Part shown: positions 35,145 to 44,076 of the stretch, piece by piece
Position numbering within the stretch: position 1 is the stretch's first letter
Layout of the letters: every line of letters begins with the position of its first letter
DNA from: Formosa sediminum
Lineage (GTDB): Bacteria; Bacteroidota; Bacteroidia; Flavobacteriales; Flavobacteriaceae
Reading direction: 5' to 3'
DNA: 64,000 nucleotides
NCBI RefSeq assembly: GCF_007197735.1
Contig: NZ_CP041637.1
Span: 1,178,001 to 1,242,000 of the forward strand
Notes under the pieces: model-generated
The model's input: the letters and a program-made list of their open reading frames with translations, nothing else
What the model was told of the DNA's origin: nothing
Database searches by the model: none
Position numbers and translations under genes: made by a program

Positions 35145-35566
35145 TAGCTTTTTAAATTAAATGATAAGTTTTGAAGATCTACATCGACTAGAAATTTACG
35201 TTTTAAAAATTGTCTTCCAATAAGTACAGGAAACCTCATGTCTTCTCGAGTGCTTAAAGTTAAGTTGATCTTGTAAGTTTTATCAAAAATTATTACATCA
35301 GATTTAATTTTATATCTATTTTCTTTTATGCCGTTACTACTTTTTACGTTTGTAAAGGTGTATTCTGTAAATACAACTTCATCACTACTAAAATTAGGGT
35401 GACCTTTACTGTAAAAAGTGCAACGTAGTGTGTTATTTTCTTCAATAATTTTGGAGCAGTGTATTGCCGAGGTGTAAGCTCCCGTATCTATTTTTACATC
35501 TATATTGAACAAATCTAATTTCGGGAAATCAAATTTATCTACTCTACCAATTTTACGTTTATCCAT
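35144..35566 (-). CDS. Retropepsin-like aspartic protease of the RimK-associated family (RimB-like)
   Basis: 140 residues, a single-domain pepsin-like protease of the DUF785/"ATP-dependent zinc protease" family. The active-site loop is [11 protein letters not shown] and the second conserved motif [17 protein letters not shown]. No signal peptide, so cytosolic. In several bacteria such a gene sits next to rimK as rimB and modulates glutamylation of S6. Here it is the first gene of the operon, its own upstream gap being shared with divergent uvrC. Confidence 0.88.
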   Translation of the reverse strand: MDKRKIGRVDKFDFPKLDLFNIDVKIDTGAYTSAIHCSKIIEENNTLRCTFYSKGHPNFSSDEVVFTEYTFTNVKSSNGIKENRYKIKSDVIIFDKTYKINLTLSTREDMRFPVLIGRQFLKRKFLVDVDLQNLSFNLKS

Positions 35567-35666
35567 GTTGGTGTTAAAAGGGCGAAAGATATTTAATGTT
35601 GGTATAAAAGTACAATATAATATGCTAAAATTTATATAATGAAAATGGCATTTATTATTGTTATGT

Positions 35667-35674
35667 TATCTTTG
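35667..35674 (+). promoter_or_regulatory. -7 box just before uvrC
   Basis: TATCTTTG, full match to TAnnTTTG, ending four bases before the ATG at 35679. Its use would produce a leaderless or nearly leaderless mRNA. Confidence 0.5.
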
Positions 35675-35678
35675 GTCT

Positions 35679-37472
35679 ATGGATGAAACTGCTTTACAAA
35701 TTAAGCTAAAAACCTTGCCTAGCGCTCCTGGTGTGTATCAATATTTTGATGCCAATGGCACTATAATTTATGTAGGCAAAGCTAAAAATTTAAAAAAACG
35801 TGTGTCTTCTTATTTTACAAAAACACACGATAGTGGTAAAACACGAGTTCTTGTAAAGAAGATTAAAGAAATTAAACATATTGTTGTAGAGACAGAAACC
35901 GATGCGTTGTTGTTGGAAAATAATTTAATTAAAAAGCATCAACCACGTTACAATGTATTGCTAAAAGACGATAAAACTTACCCGTGGATTTGTATAAAAA
36001 AAGAGCGATTTCCACGAGTGTTTTCTACACGACGAGTAATAAAAGATGGTTCTGAATATTTTGGCCCTTATACCAATTTTAAAACCATACATACGCTTTT
36101 AGATTTAATAAAAGGAGTTTACCCCTTACGTACATGTAATTACGATTTGTCTGAAGCCAAAATAGAATCAGGTAAATATAAAGTGTGCTTAGAATACCAT
36201 TTAGGAAACTGTAAAGGTCCTTGCGAGGGATATGAATCTGTTGAAGATTATGATGAAAATATAATTGCCATACGAGAAATTTTAAAAGGAAACTTTAAAG
36301 ATTCTTTGTCTCAGTTTAAAAATCAGATGAAAACTTTAGCAGCCGATTTAAATTTTGAGGCCGCCCAACAGGTCAAAGAAAAAATAGATATATTACAGAA
36401 CTATCAAGCCAAATCTACCATTGTAAATCCGAAAATTAGTAATGTAGATGTGTTTACTATTATGAGTGATGAAAGTTTTGGTTATGTGAATTTTCTTCAA
36501 ATTTCATATGGTTCAATTATACGTTCTCACACTTTAGAAATTAAGAAAAAACTGGACGAAACCGATAAACAATTATTAGAATTAGCAATAACAGAAATTC
36601 GTCAGCGTTTTCATTCTAATTCAAAAGAAATATACGTACCTTTTAAAGTAAATTTGGGGGAAGATGTAAGAGTTACAGTGCCGCAATTAGGCGACAAGAA
36701 ACGTATTATTGATTTGTCGTTACGAAATGCTAAATATTACCGTATGGAGCGTTTTAAACAAATTAAAATTACAGATCCAGATCGCCATGTAAATCGTATT
36801 ATGGCGCAAATGAAAACAGATTTACGGTTACATGAAGAGCCACGACATATTGAATGTTTTGATAATTCAAATATTCAAGGAACACATCCCGTTGCGGCTT
36901 GTGTAGTATTTAAAGATGGAAAACCAAGTAAAAAAGATTATAGGCATTTTAATATAAAAACAGTTGAAGGGCCGGATGATTTTGCATCTATGGAAGAAGT
37001 TGTGTTTAGACGTTATAAACGATTGCTAGAAGAACAGCATCCGTTACCACAGCTTATTATTATAGATGGAGGAAAAGGGCAGCTATCATCTGCATTAAAG
37101 GCGTTACAAGATTTAGGCTTGCGTGGTAAAATTGCAATTATTGGTATTGCAAAACGTTTAGAAGAATTGTTTTATCCGGATGATCCTGTGCCGTTGTACT
37201 TAGATAAAAAAAGTGAAACTTTAAAGGTGATTCAGCAATTGCGAAACGAAGCTCATAGATTTGGTATAGAGCATCACAGAAATAGGCGAAGCAAAAGTGC
37301 ATTAAACACAGAGTTGGAAACTATTTCAGGAATTGGAGAAAAAACAATTGTAGAGTTATTGAGTCATTTTAAATCTGTAAAACGTATTGCTAATGCTTCT
37401 TTAGAAGATTTAGAAGCAGTTGTAGGGTTCTCAAGAGCTAATAAAATTTTTAATCATTATCATACCTCGTAA
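35679..37472 (+). CDS. uvrC: Excinuclease ABC subunit C
   Basis: 597 residues from ATG 35679 (MDETALQIKLKTLPSAPGVYQYF), chosen over an in-frame TTG at 35658 because the family begins here and the TTG lies before the -7 box. Domains in order: GIY-YIG nuclease (about 15-95, PGVYQYFD...IIYVGKAKNLKKRV in part), UVR motif region (FEAAQQVKEKID), RNase-H-like second nuclease (HIECFDNSNIQGTHPVAACV), and C-terminal helix-hairpin-helix (ISGIGEKTIVELLSHF). It makes both incisions in nucleotide excision repair. Followed after 4 bp by the patatin gene. Confidence 0.97.
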   Translation: MDETALQIKLKTLPSAPGVYQYFDANGTIIYVGKAKNLKKRVSSYFTKTHDSGKTRVLVKKIKEIKHIVVETETDALLLENNLIKKHQPRYNVLLKDDKTYPWICIKKERFPRVFSTRRVIKDGSEYFGPYTNFKTIHTLLDLIKGVYPLRTCNYDLSEAKIESGKYKVCLEYHLGNCKGPCEGYESVEDYDENIIAIREILKGNFKDSLSQFKNQMKTLAADLNFEAAQQVKEKIDILQNYQAKSTIVNPKISNVDVFTIMSDESFGYVNFLQISYGSIIRSHTLEIKKKLDETDKQLLELAITEIRQRFHSNSKEIYVPFKVNLGEDVRVTVPQLGDKKRIIDLSLRNAKYYRMERFKQIKITDPDRHVNRIMAQMKTDLRLHEEPRHIECFDNSNIQGTHPVAACVVFKDGKPSKKDYRHFNIKTVEGPDDFASMEEVVFRRYKRLLEEQHPLPQLIIIDGGKGQLSSALKALQDLGLRGKIAIIGIAKRLEELFYPDDPVPLYLDKKSETLKVIQQLRNEAHRFGIEHHRNRRSKSALNTELETISGIGEKTIVELLSHFKSVKRIANASLEDLEAVVGFSRANKIFNHYHTS

Positions 37473-37476
37473 TTGC

Positions 37477-39705
37477 ATGCGCATATTTTTATTTATTAGT
37501 TTTTTGCTTTTTGGATGTTTAGTTCAAGCACAAGAACAAAGTATTAAAAAACCTGACTTAAAAGTAGGTTTAGTTTTAAGTGGAGGAGGCGCTAAAGGCT
37601 TAGCGCATATTGGAGTGCTTAAAGTTTTAGATAGTTTAGGTGTACGTATAGATTATGTTGCAGGGACAAGTATGGGTGCTATTGTAGGGTCGCTTTATGC
37701 CTCTGGATATTCTGGAAAAGCCATAGATTCAATCTTTAAATCTGTGAATTTTGATAATATTATTATAGATAATATTCCTAGAGAATCTAAAACATTTTAT
37801 GAGCGAGAAAATTCTGAACGTTACGCCTTAACATTACCTTTTGATGGGTTTAAGTTACGATTGCCTACAGCACTATCTCGAGGACAGAACACTTTTAATT
37901 TGTTATCAGAACTAACATTACATGTCAAGAATATTTCAGATTTTAGTCAATTACCAATTCCTTTTTTCTGTATTACTACAAATATGGATACAGGAGAGGC
38001 TGTGCAATTAGAATCTGGTAATTTAGCTCAGGCTGTTATGGCTAGTGGGGCTTTGCCAACTCTGTTTCAGCCAGTTAATATTAACGATAGCGTGTATATT
38101 GATGGGGGAGTTGTTAATAATTACCCGCTAGATGAAATGAAAGCTAAAGGAGTAGATGTAATAATAGGGGTAGATGTTCAAGATGATTTGGCTAAAAGTA
38201 AAGATTTAAAATCTGCAACAGAAATATTATATCAAGTTCAGAATTATAGAATGCTGAATGATATGATTAACAAAGTTAAAAACACAGATATATACATAAA
38301 ACCAGATATTACAAATTTTAATGTAGTATCGTTTGATCAAGGAACAGAGATTATCGAAAATGGGGTTATAGCTGCGCAAAAAAATATTGAAGCCCTAAAA
38401 GATGTAGTACAAAAACAGCAAACACATTTGCAAGGTAGACCACCTATAAGACATCTAGACTCTATTGCAATAAATGGTATTCAAATACATGGTAACGATA
38501 AATATACACGCGCTTATATCTTAGGAAAATTAAAACTTAAAAGTAATACAACCGTAAGTTATGGCGACTTTTCTAGTGGCGTAAATAACCTGATAGGAAC
38601 TAATAACTTTAATAGTTTTACCTACGATTTAAGACCTTCTAGTAATAAGCCAGGATATGACTTAATTACTAATGTTAAAGAGAGTACCCAAAAAACAGCT
38701 TTAAAATTAGCACTGCATTACGACGATTTGTACAAAAGTGCAGCATTAGTAAACGTTACAACAAAACGACTTTTAACAAATAATGATGTCTTGTCTTTTG
38801 ATTTTATTTTAGGTGATAATTTGCGTTATAATTTTGATTATTATATCGATAAAGGATTTTATTGGAGCATTGGTGTGCGTTCTCGATTTAACCAATTTAA
38901 TCGAAATGTTTCTGCCGAAATTTTATTGAGAGATGAAGATTCAGACATTAATAAAATTGATACAGAATTAAAAGACTTCACAAATCAATTTTACGTACAA
39001 ACTCAGTTTTTAAACGATATGGCGCTTAGTTTAGGTGCAGAACATAAATACCTTAATATAACTTCAGAAACCATTACAGATTCTCCAGGGTCATCTGAAA
39101 GTGTTTTTGAAGATCGCACATATTTTAGTGCATTTGCTAAAGTGAATTATGATTCTTACGACAATAAATACTTTCCAAATACAGGTTTTTATTTTAATGG
39201 CGATTTTCATTTATATTTTTACGCCACTCCTAATGATATAGATTTTGATCAGTTTTCAATTACAAAAGTAGATGTAGGTTATGTCTTTAAAGTAAGTAAT
39301 AAGTTTTCTGCATCACTTTTAGCCGAAGGCGGTTTTAGTATTGGTCGCAATCAGAGTCCGTTTTTAAATTTTTCTTTAGGAGGATACGGTGGAAATTTAA
39401 TTAATAACATGAAATCGTTTTACGGTTACGATTGGTTAACTGTCTCTGGAGATAGTTTTTTAAAAAGCACCTTTAAATTAGATTATGAATTTGCCTTAAA
39501 ACATCACCTTACCGCAACCGCTAATTTAGCAAATATTGATGACAACATTTTTACTTCTGGAGAATGGTTAACATCTCCAGATTTTACGGGATATGCTCTA
39601 GCTTATGGGTGGGATTCTTTTCTAGGGCCAATAGAAGCAACATACTCATATTCTCCAGAAACTAAAAACAGTGTTTGGTTTTTAAATATAGGATTTTGGT
39701 TTTAA
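37477..39705 (+). CDS. Patatin-like phospholipase with POTRA and outer-membrane barrel (PlpD-like)
   Basis: 742 residues: signal peptide (ending LVQAQE), a patatin domain (about 25-320), a POTRA-like segment (about 330-400; AINGIQIHGNDKYTRAYILG) and a 16-strand-type barrel ending NSVWFLNIGFWF. Patatin catalytic residues are intact: oxyanion loop GGGAKG, nucleophile GTSMG (Ser65) and DGG (Asp209). This is the layout of type Vd secretion proteins such as Pseudomonas PlpD, in which the barrel carries the phospholipase to the surface; here it may act on outer-membrane lipids. It directly follows uvrC. Confidence 0.9.
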   Translation: MRIFLFISFLLFGCLVQAQEQSIKKPDLKVGLVLSGGGAKGLAHIGVLKVLDSLGVRIDYVAGTSMGAIVGSLYASGYSGKAIDSIFKSVNFDNIIIDNIPRESKTFYERENSERYALTLPFDGFKLRLPTALSRGQNTFNLLSELTLHVKNISDFSQLPIPFFCITTNMDTGEAVQLESGNLAQAVMASGALPTLFQPVNINDSVYIDGGVVNNYPLDEMKAKGVDVIIGVDVQDDLAKSKDLKSATEILYQVQNYRMLNDMINKVKNTDIYIKPDITNFNVVSFDQGTEIIENGVIAAQKNIEALKDVVQKQQTHLQGRPPIRHLDSIAINGIQIHGNDKYTRAYILGKLKLKSNTTVSYGDFSSGVNNLIGTNNFNSFTYDLRPSSNKPGYDLITNVKESTQKTALKLALHYDDLYKSAALVNVTTKRLLTNNDVLSFDFILGDNLRYNFDYYIDKGFYWSIGVRSRFNQFNRNVSAEILLRDEDSDINKIDTELKDFTNQFYVQTQFLNDMALSLGAEHKYLNITSETITDSPGSSESVFEDRTYFSAFAKVNYDSYDNKYFPNTGFYFNGDFHLYFYATPNDIDFDQFSITKVDVGYVFKVSNKFSASLLAEGGFSIGRNQSPFLNFSLGGYGGNLINNMKSFYGYDWLTVSGDSFLKSTFKLDYEFALKHHLTATANLANIDDNIFTSGEWLTSPDFTGYALAYGWDSFLGPIEATYSYSPETKNSVWFLNIGFWF

Positions 39706-39778
39706 AATGTTTTAAAAGACTTAATTACAATTTTTAAACGCAATAATAACTATTAAAAAATGAAGCTGTATTGTAATT

Positions 39779-39810
39779 TTTGACAGAACTTTTTACTTTT
39801 AATACATTTG
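39779..39810 (+). promoter_or_regulatory. Complete Bacteroidota promoter for DUF3108 gene
   Basis: TTTG (39779-39782), 20-bp spacer, TACATTTG (39803-39810): the best match in the window to the -33 TTTG / -7 TAnnTTTG consensus. The start codon follows 66 bases later. Confidence 0.75.
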
Positions 39811-39876
39811 GAATAGAAATTGTTATAAAAGGCTTAGTAAAAATATTTTAACTTAGTTGCAGTTTAATAACAGCGT

Positions 39877-40659
39877 ATGAAAAAATTATATCTCATTTTA
39901 ATTATAATTGGTTGTGTTTCATCTCACATAGAAGCACAAAACGAGAGTGCTTTTAATACAGGAGAGTGGTTTAAGTTTGAAATGAGTTATAGTGGTTTTT
40001 TAAAAGCAGGAGAAGCGACCTTAGAAGTAAAAGAGCTTGTTTTTAAGGGAACACCTGTATATCATGTAGTTGGTAAAGGGTGGACTACCGGTCCTATTAA
40101 ATGGTTTTTTAAAGTAGAAGATCGCTACGAAACGTATATGGATAAAGAAGAATATATTCCATATAAATTTATAAGAAAAATTGATGAAGGTGGTCATACT
40201 AAAAATTTAGAAATTGAATTTGATCAATCTCGGAATTTGGCGCATGTACATAATATTAAAAAAAATACTAACAGTATCATAGAAACTAAACCTAGAGTTC
40301 AAGATATGGTATCTACATTTTATTATCTGAGAAATAAATTAGATGTTAAGGGGTTAAAGAAAAATGATGAAGTCCATATAGATATGTTTTTTGATGAAGA
40401 AAACTATATGTTTAAATTAAAATATTTAGGAGAAGATGCTATTGATACAGAGTTTGGTAAAGTTGCAGCCTTAAAGTTTAGACCATACGTTATGGCTGGT
40501 CGTGTGTTTAAAGAAGAAGAAAGTTTAACGCTTTGGGTGTCTAACGACAAGAATAAACTGCCATTACGTGTACAGGCAGATTTGGCTGTAGGGTCTTTAA
40601 GAGCCGATTTATCTGCTTTTAAAGGGTTAATACATCCATTTAATATTATTATGGATTAA
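39877..40659 (+). CDS. DUF3108 domain-containing periplasmic protein
   Basis: 260 residues with a signal peptide (ending SHIEAQN). The mature domain begins FNTGEWFKFEMSYSGFLKAG and contains VYHVVGKGWTTGPIKWFF and ESLTLWVSNDKNKLPLRVQA, patterns of DUF3108 (related to LolA/TTHB210-like beta folds). Function unknown; an envelope lipid-related role is a family-level guess. It has its own promoter and no adjacent partner. Confidence 0.85.
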   Translation: MKKLYLILIIIGCVSSHIEAQNESAFNTGEWFKFEMSYSGFLKAGEATLEVKELVFKGTPVYHVVGKGWTTGPIKWFFKVEDRYETYMDKEEYIPYKFIRKIDEGGHTKNLEIEFDQSRNLAHVHNIKKNTNSIIETKPRVQDMVSTFYYLRNKLDVKGLKKNDEVHIDMFFDEENYMFKLKYLGEDAIDTEFGKVAALKFRPYVMAGRVFKEEESLTLWVSNDKNKLPLRVQADLAVGSLRADLSAFKGLIHPFNIIMD

Positions 40660-40969
40660 TAAAATAGGTGTGATGCTAATTTTAGGAACTAAAAAATCAA
40701 TATCATGAAAGGTATTAAAAATTATATTAACACTTTTAGGAATGTATAACCACTACTAATTTATTAATTTAGCAAAATTCCTAAATAGACATAGTCTTAA
40801 TGTAGCTTTTCTGCTACTTTAATGTTTGTTTTAAGAACAAAATAATGGTGTTAATATAGGTTTTAATGCTATTAAAAATATATAAAAAAACGTTATACGT
40901 GTTATGGACACGTAATTATTAAGAACATTGCAAGAAAAATATTTTTCCAGATTTATGGGCCAAAAAAAA
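40660..40969. other. Intergenic stretch before the M23 gene
   Basis: About 310 bp. It holds an inverted repeat TTTAGGAAT (40735-40743) / ATTCCTAAA (around 40779-40787), a short hairpin GTAGC...GCTAC near 40802-40817, and a 7-bp dyad TACGTGT/ACACGTA (40896-40914, 5-base spacer) just upstream of the M23 gene. No coding frame longer than 20 codons is convincing. Confidence 0.45.
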
Positions 40970-42268
40970 ATGAGAAGATTAGTGAAAGGGTGTGTAATTG
41001 TTTTTACAGCCGCACTAGGTTTAACAAGTTGTAAAGATAATTCCAAAGAACAATCAAGCGCAGATTTAGCTATAGCCGAAAAAGATGTTGTTATTCCCGA
41101 TGTTTACGAATTTGGATTTAATTTAAACGATTACATAGTAAAACGCGATACGGTACATTCAGGAGATAGTTTTGGTCAGATTCTTGAACGAAATAATATT
41201 GGTTTTTCTAAAATCTATCAAATTGCAGAAAAAACGAGAGATAGTTTTGATATTAGAAAAATTCAAATCGGAAAACCATACACTTTATTATGTGCTAAAG
41301 ATTCTCTAGAAACACCTAAATGTTTTATTTATCAGCCAAACAAAGAAGAATATGTTGTTGTAAATTTTCAAGATAGTATTCATGCCTACACAAGCAGAAA
41401 GCCAATTAAATATGTTGAAAAAGAATATTCGGGAATTATAAACAGTAATATCTCCCAAACTTTGGCAGATGATGGATTAAGTTTAATCTTAGCGTATAAA
41501 ATGTCAGATATTTATGCCTGGACTATAGATTTTACAAGACTTCAAAAAGGAGATCGCTTTAAAGTAATTTATACAGATAAATATATTGACGATACTATTT
41601 ATGCTGGGATTGATAAAATAAAAGCGGCTTACTTTGAACATAACACAGAACCATTTTATGCATTCGAATTTGAAACAGATTCGGTTATAGGTACTACAGA
41701 CTTTTATAATGAAGAAGCGAAAACATTACGACGTGCATTTTTAAAAGCACCTGTAGAATATAAACGTATTTCGTCGCGGTTTAATTTAAATCGAAGAATT
41801 GCATTATACGGAAACAAAGTGCGCCCTCATAAAGGTACCGATTTTGCGGCAAATATAGGAACTCCAATTGTAGCCACAGCTAATGGTGTTGTTACCAAAT
41901 CAAGTTATACCGGAGGTAATGGAAACTATGTAAAAATTCGTCATAATAAAGTTTATGAAACGCAATATTTACATATGCAAAAACGAAAAGTAAAAGTTGG
42001 AGAGTATGTAAAACAAGGCGATGTTATTGGTTGGGTAGGTATGACAGGAAATACCTCAGGACCTCACGTGTGTTATCGTTTCTGGAAAAATGGGGAGCAA
42101 GTAGATCCGTTTAAACAAAAATTACCAGCTGCAGAACCTATTTTAGAAAACTTAAAAGATAAATATTTAGAGTATATTAAACCAATAAAAGTTCAGATGG
42201 ACGCTATACCGTTCTCTGAAGACAACAAACTAAAAGAAGAACAAAATTTAATAACACAAGCATATTAA
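40970..42268 (+). CDS. M23-family peptidoglycan metallopeptidase lipoprotein
   Basis: 432 residues from ATG 40970, which gives a proper lipoprotein signal ([21 protein letters not shown], Cys22); in-frame ATG 40955 and TTG 40928 are less likely. An OapA/LysM-like region ([16 protein letters not shown]) precedes the LytM/M23 domain: [15 protein letters not shown] and [12 protein letters not shown] hold the zinc His/Asp residues, so it should be active and cleave cross-link peptides in the periplasm. The gene lies 2 bp before pgi and is probably co-transcribed with it. Confidence 0.92.
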   Translation: MRRLVKGCVIVFTAALGLTSCKDNSKEQSSADLAIAEKDVVIPDVYEFGFNLNDYIVKRDTVHSGDSFGQILERNNIGFSKIYQIAEKTRDSFDIRKIQIGKPYTLLCAKDSLETPKCFIYQPNKEEYVVVNFQDSIHAYTSRKPIKYVEKEYSGIINSNISQTLADDGLSLILAYKMSDIYAWTIDFTRLQKGDRFKVIYTDKYIDDTIYAGIDKIKAAYFEHNTEPFYAFEFETDSVIGTTDFYNEEAKTLRRAFLKAPVEYKRISSRFNLNRRIALYGNKVRPHKGTDFAANIGTPIVATANGVVTKSSYTGGNGNYVKIRHNKVYETQYLHMQKRKVKVGEYVKQGDVIGWVGMTGNTSGPHVCYRFWKNGEQVDPFKQKLPAAEPILENLKDKYLEYIKPIKVQMDAIPFSEDNKLKEEQNLITQAY

Positions 42269-42270
42269 TT

Positions 42271-43917
42271 ATGGCCTTACCAGCAATTAACCCAACAACC
42301 ACTCAAGCATGGAAGCTTCTTAAAAAACATTTTGAAGACATTAAAAATATACACATGAAAGATTTATTTGCTAGCGATTCCAATCGTGCAAATACCAATT
42401 CCATAATTTGGGAAGACTTTTATGTAGATTATTCAAAAAATAGACTGACATCAGAAACCATGGAATACCTGCTTCAATTAGCAGAGGAAGTGAAGTTGAA
42501 AGATGCTATGGCGGGCTATTTTTCTGGAGATGTAATTAATGAAACCGAAGGAAGAGAAGTATTACATACCGCATTACGAGCACCAAAATCTGCTAAAATT
42601 ATTGTTGATGGTGAAGATGTTATGCCAGAAATATACCGCGTAAAACAAGACATTGAGACCTTTACTAACAATGTAGTGAGTGGTGAGTTAAAAGGATATA
42701 CAGGGAAATCATTTACAGATGTTGTAAACATTGGTATTGGTGGTTCAGATCTCGGACCAGCTATGGTTGTAGAGTCGTTACAATACTACAAAAACCACTT
42801 AACAACACATTTTGTAAGTAATGTAGATGGAGATCATGTAAATGAAGTTATAAAAGAATTAGATCCAGAAACAACATTATTTGTAGTCGTATCTAAAACA
42901 TTTACAACCCAAGAAACTTTATCTAATGCTAATACATTGCGTACATGGTTTTTAGAACATGCCAACCAAGAAGCCGTAGCAAGCCATTTTGTGGCGGTAT
43001 CTACAAATATTGAGAAAGTAAAAGAATTTGGAATTAACGAAGCTAACATTTTTCCAATGTGGAACTGGGTTGGCGGACGTTTTTCTCTATGGAGTGCAGT
43101 AGGGTTAACTATTAGTTTGGCTGTAGGATATAAAAATTTTGAAAGTCTATTAGAAGGTGCTCATCAAATGGATGAACATTTTAAAACAACAGATTTTAAA
43201 AACAATATTCCTGTTGTGTTAGCTTTAATAAGTGTATGGTATAATAATTTCTTTAAAGCTGAGAGTGAAGCTGTAATTGGATATAGCCAATATTTAACAC
43301 AATTTGCGACTTACTTACAACAAGGAATTATGGAAAGTAATGGAAAAAGTGTGGATAGAAATGGAGATAAAGTTGATTACCAAACAGGAACTTTAATTTG
43401 GGGAGAACCAGGAACAAACTCACAACATGCCTTCTTTCAACTTATACACCAAGGTACAAAATTAATACCAGCAGATTTTATAGGATTTGCAGAATCTTTA
43501 CATGGTAATAAAGATCATCAAGATAAATTAATGTCTAATTTCTTGGCCCAAACAGAAGCCCTTTTAAACGGTAAAACAAAAGCGCAAGTATTACAAGAAA
43601 TGGAAAGCCAGAAGTTGTCCGATGTAGAAAAACAAAAGCTGTTACCTTTTAAAGTTTTTGAGGGGAACAAGCCTACAAATACCATTTTTATTAAGAAGCT
43701 TACACCAGCAAGTTTAGGAAAACTAATCGCCATGTATGAGCATAAAATATTTGTTCAAGGAGTGATCTGGAACATATTTAGCTACGATCAGTGGGGTGTA
43801 GAGCTAGGAAAACAGCTTGCCAATAAAATTTTAAAAGAGTTTGATGGAGCCGAAAATTACGAACATGATAGCTCTACTCTTAATCTATTAAATTATTATA
43901 AAAAACAGCGCCAATAA
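42271..43917 (+). CDS. pgi: Glucose-6-phosphate isomerase
   Basis: 548 residues, full length. Family signatures: [41 protein letters not shown] and [18 protein letters not shown] (catalytic His, Lys and Glu region). It interconverts glucose-6-phosphate and fructose-6-phosphate in glycolysis and gluconeogenesis in the cytosol. It supplies the substrate of GlmS encoded 26 kb away, but no transcriptional link exists. It follows the M23 gene after 2 bp. Confidence 0.98.
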   Translation: MALPAINPTTTQAWKLLKKHFEDIKNIHMKDLFASDSNRANTNSIIWEDFYVDYSKNRLTSETMEYLLQLAEEVKLKDAMAGYFSGDVINETEGREVLHTALRAPKSAKIIVDGEDVMPEIYRVKQDIETFTNNVVSGELKGYTGKSFTDVVNIGIGGSDLGPAMVVESLQYYKNHLTTHFVSNVDGDHVNEVIKELDPETTLFVVVSKTFTTQETLSNANTLRTWFLEHANQEAVASHFVAVSTNIEKVKEFGINEANIFPMWNWVGGRFSLWSAVGLTISLAVGYKNFESLLEGAHQMDEHFKTTDFKNNIPVVLALISVWYNNFFKAESEAVIGYSQYLTQFATYLQQGIMESNGKSVDRNGDKVDYQTGTLIWGEPGTNSQHAFFQLIHQGTKLIPADFIGFAESLHGNKDHQDKLMSNFLAQTEALLNGKTKAQVLQEMESQKLSDVEKQKLLPFKVFEGNKPTNTIFIKKLTPASLGKLIAMYEHKIFVQGVIWNIFSYDQWGVELGKQLANKILKEFDGAENYEHDSSTLNLLNYYKKQRQ

Positions 43918-44038
43918 ATTATAAAGACGCAAAATTAAGTTCAAAAGTTCTTCATTTTTTTTATTTGTTAGATTATCAGTACATTGCATTCTGTTAAAAA
44001 CCTTAACATTTACGTAATAATAGATTACTAAATAGGTC

Positions 44039-44046
44039 TATTTTTG
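44039..44046 (+). promoter_or_regulatory. -7 box for TonB receptor operon
   Basis: TATTTTTG matches TAnnTTTG, 30 bases before the receptor ATG; no good -33 element at the right distance. Confidence 0.55.
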
Positions 44047-44076
44047 CAGATGTAAAATTAATCTCAAATAACAAAA

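Noticed and set aside
40802-40817. GTAGC...GCTAC hairpin as terminator of the DUF3108 gene
   Set aside because: Only five base pairs and no proper T-run; too far from the stop codon.
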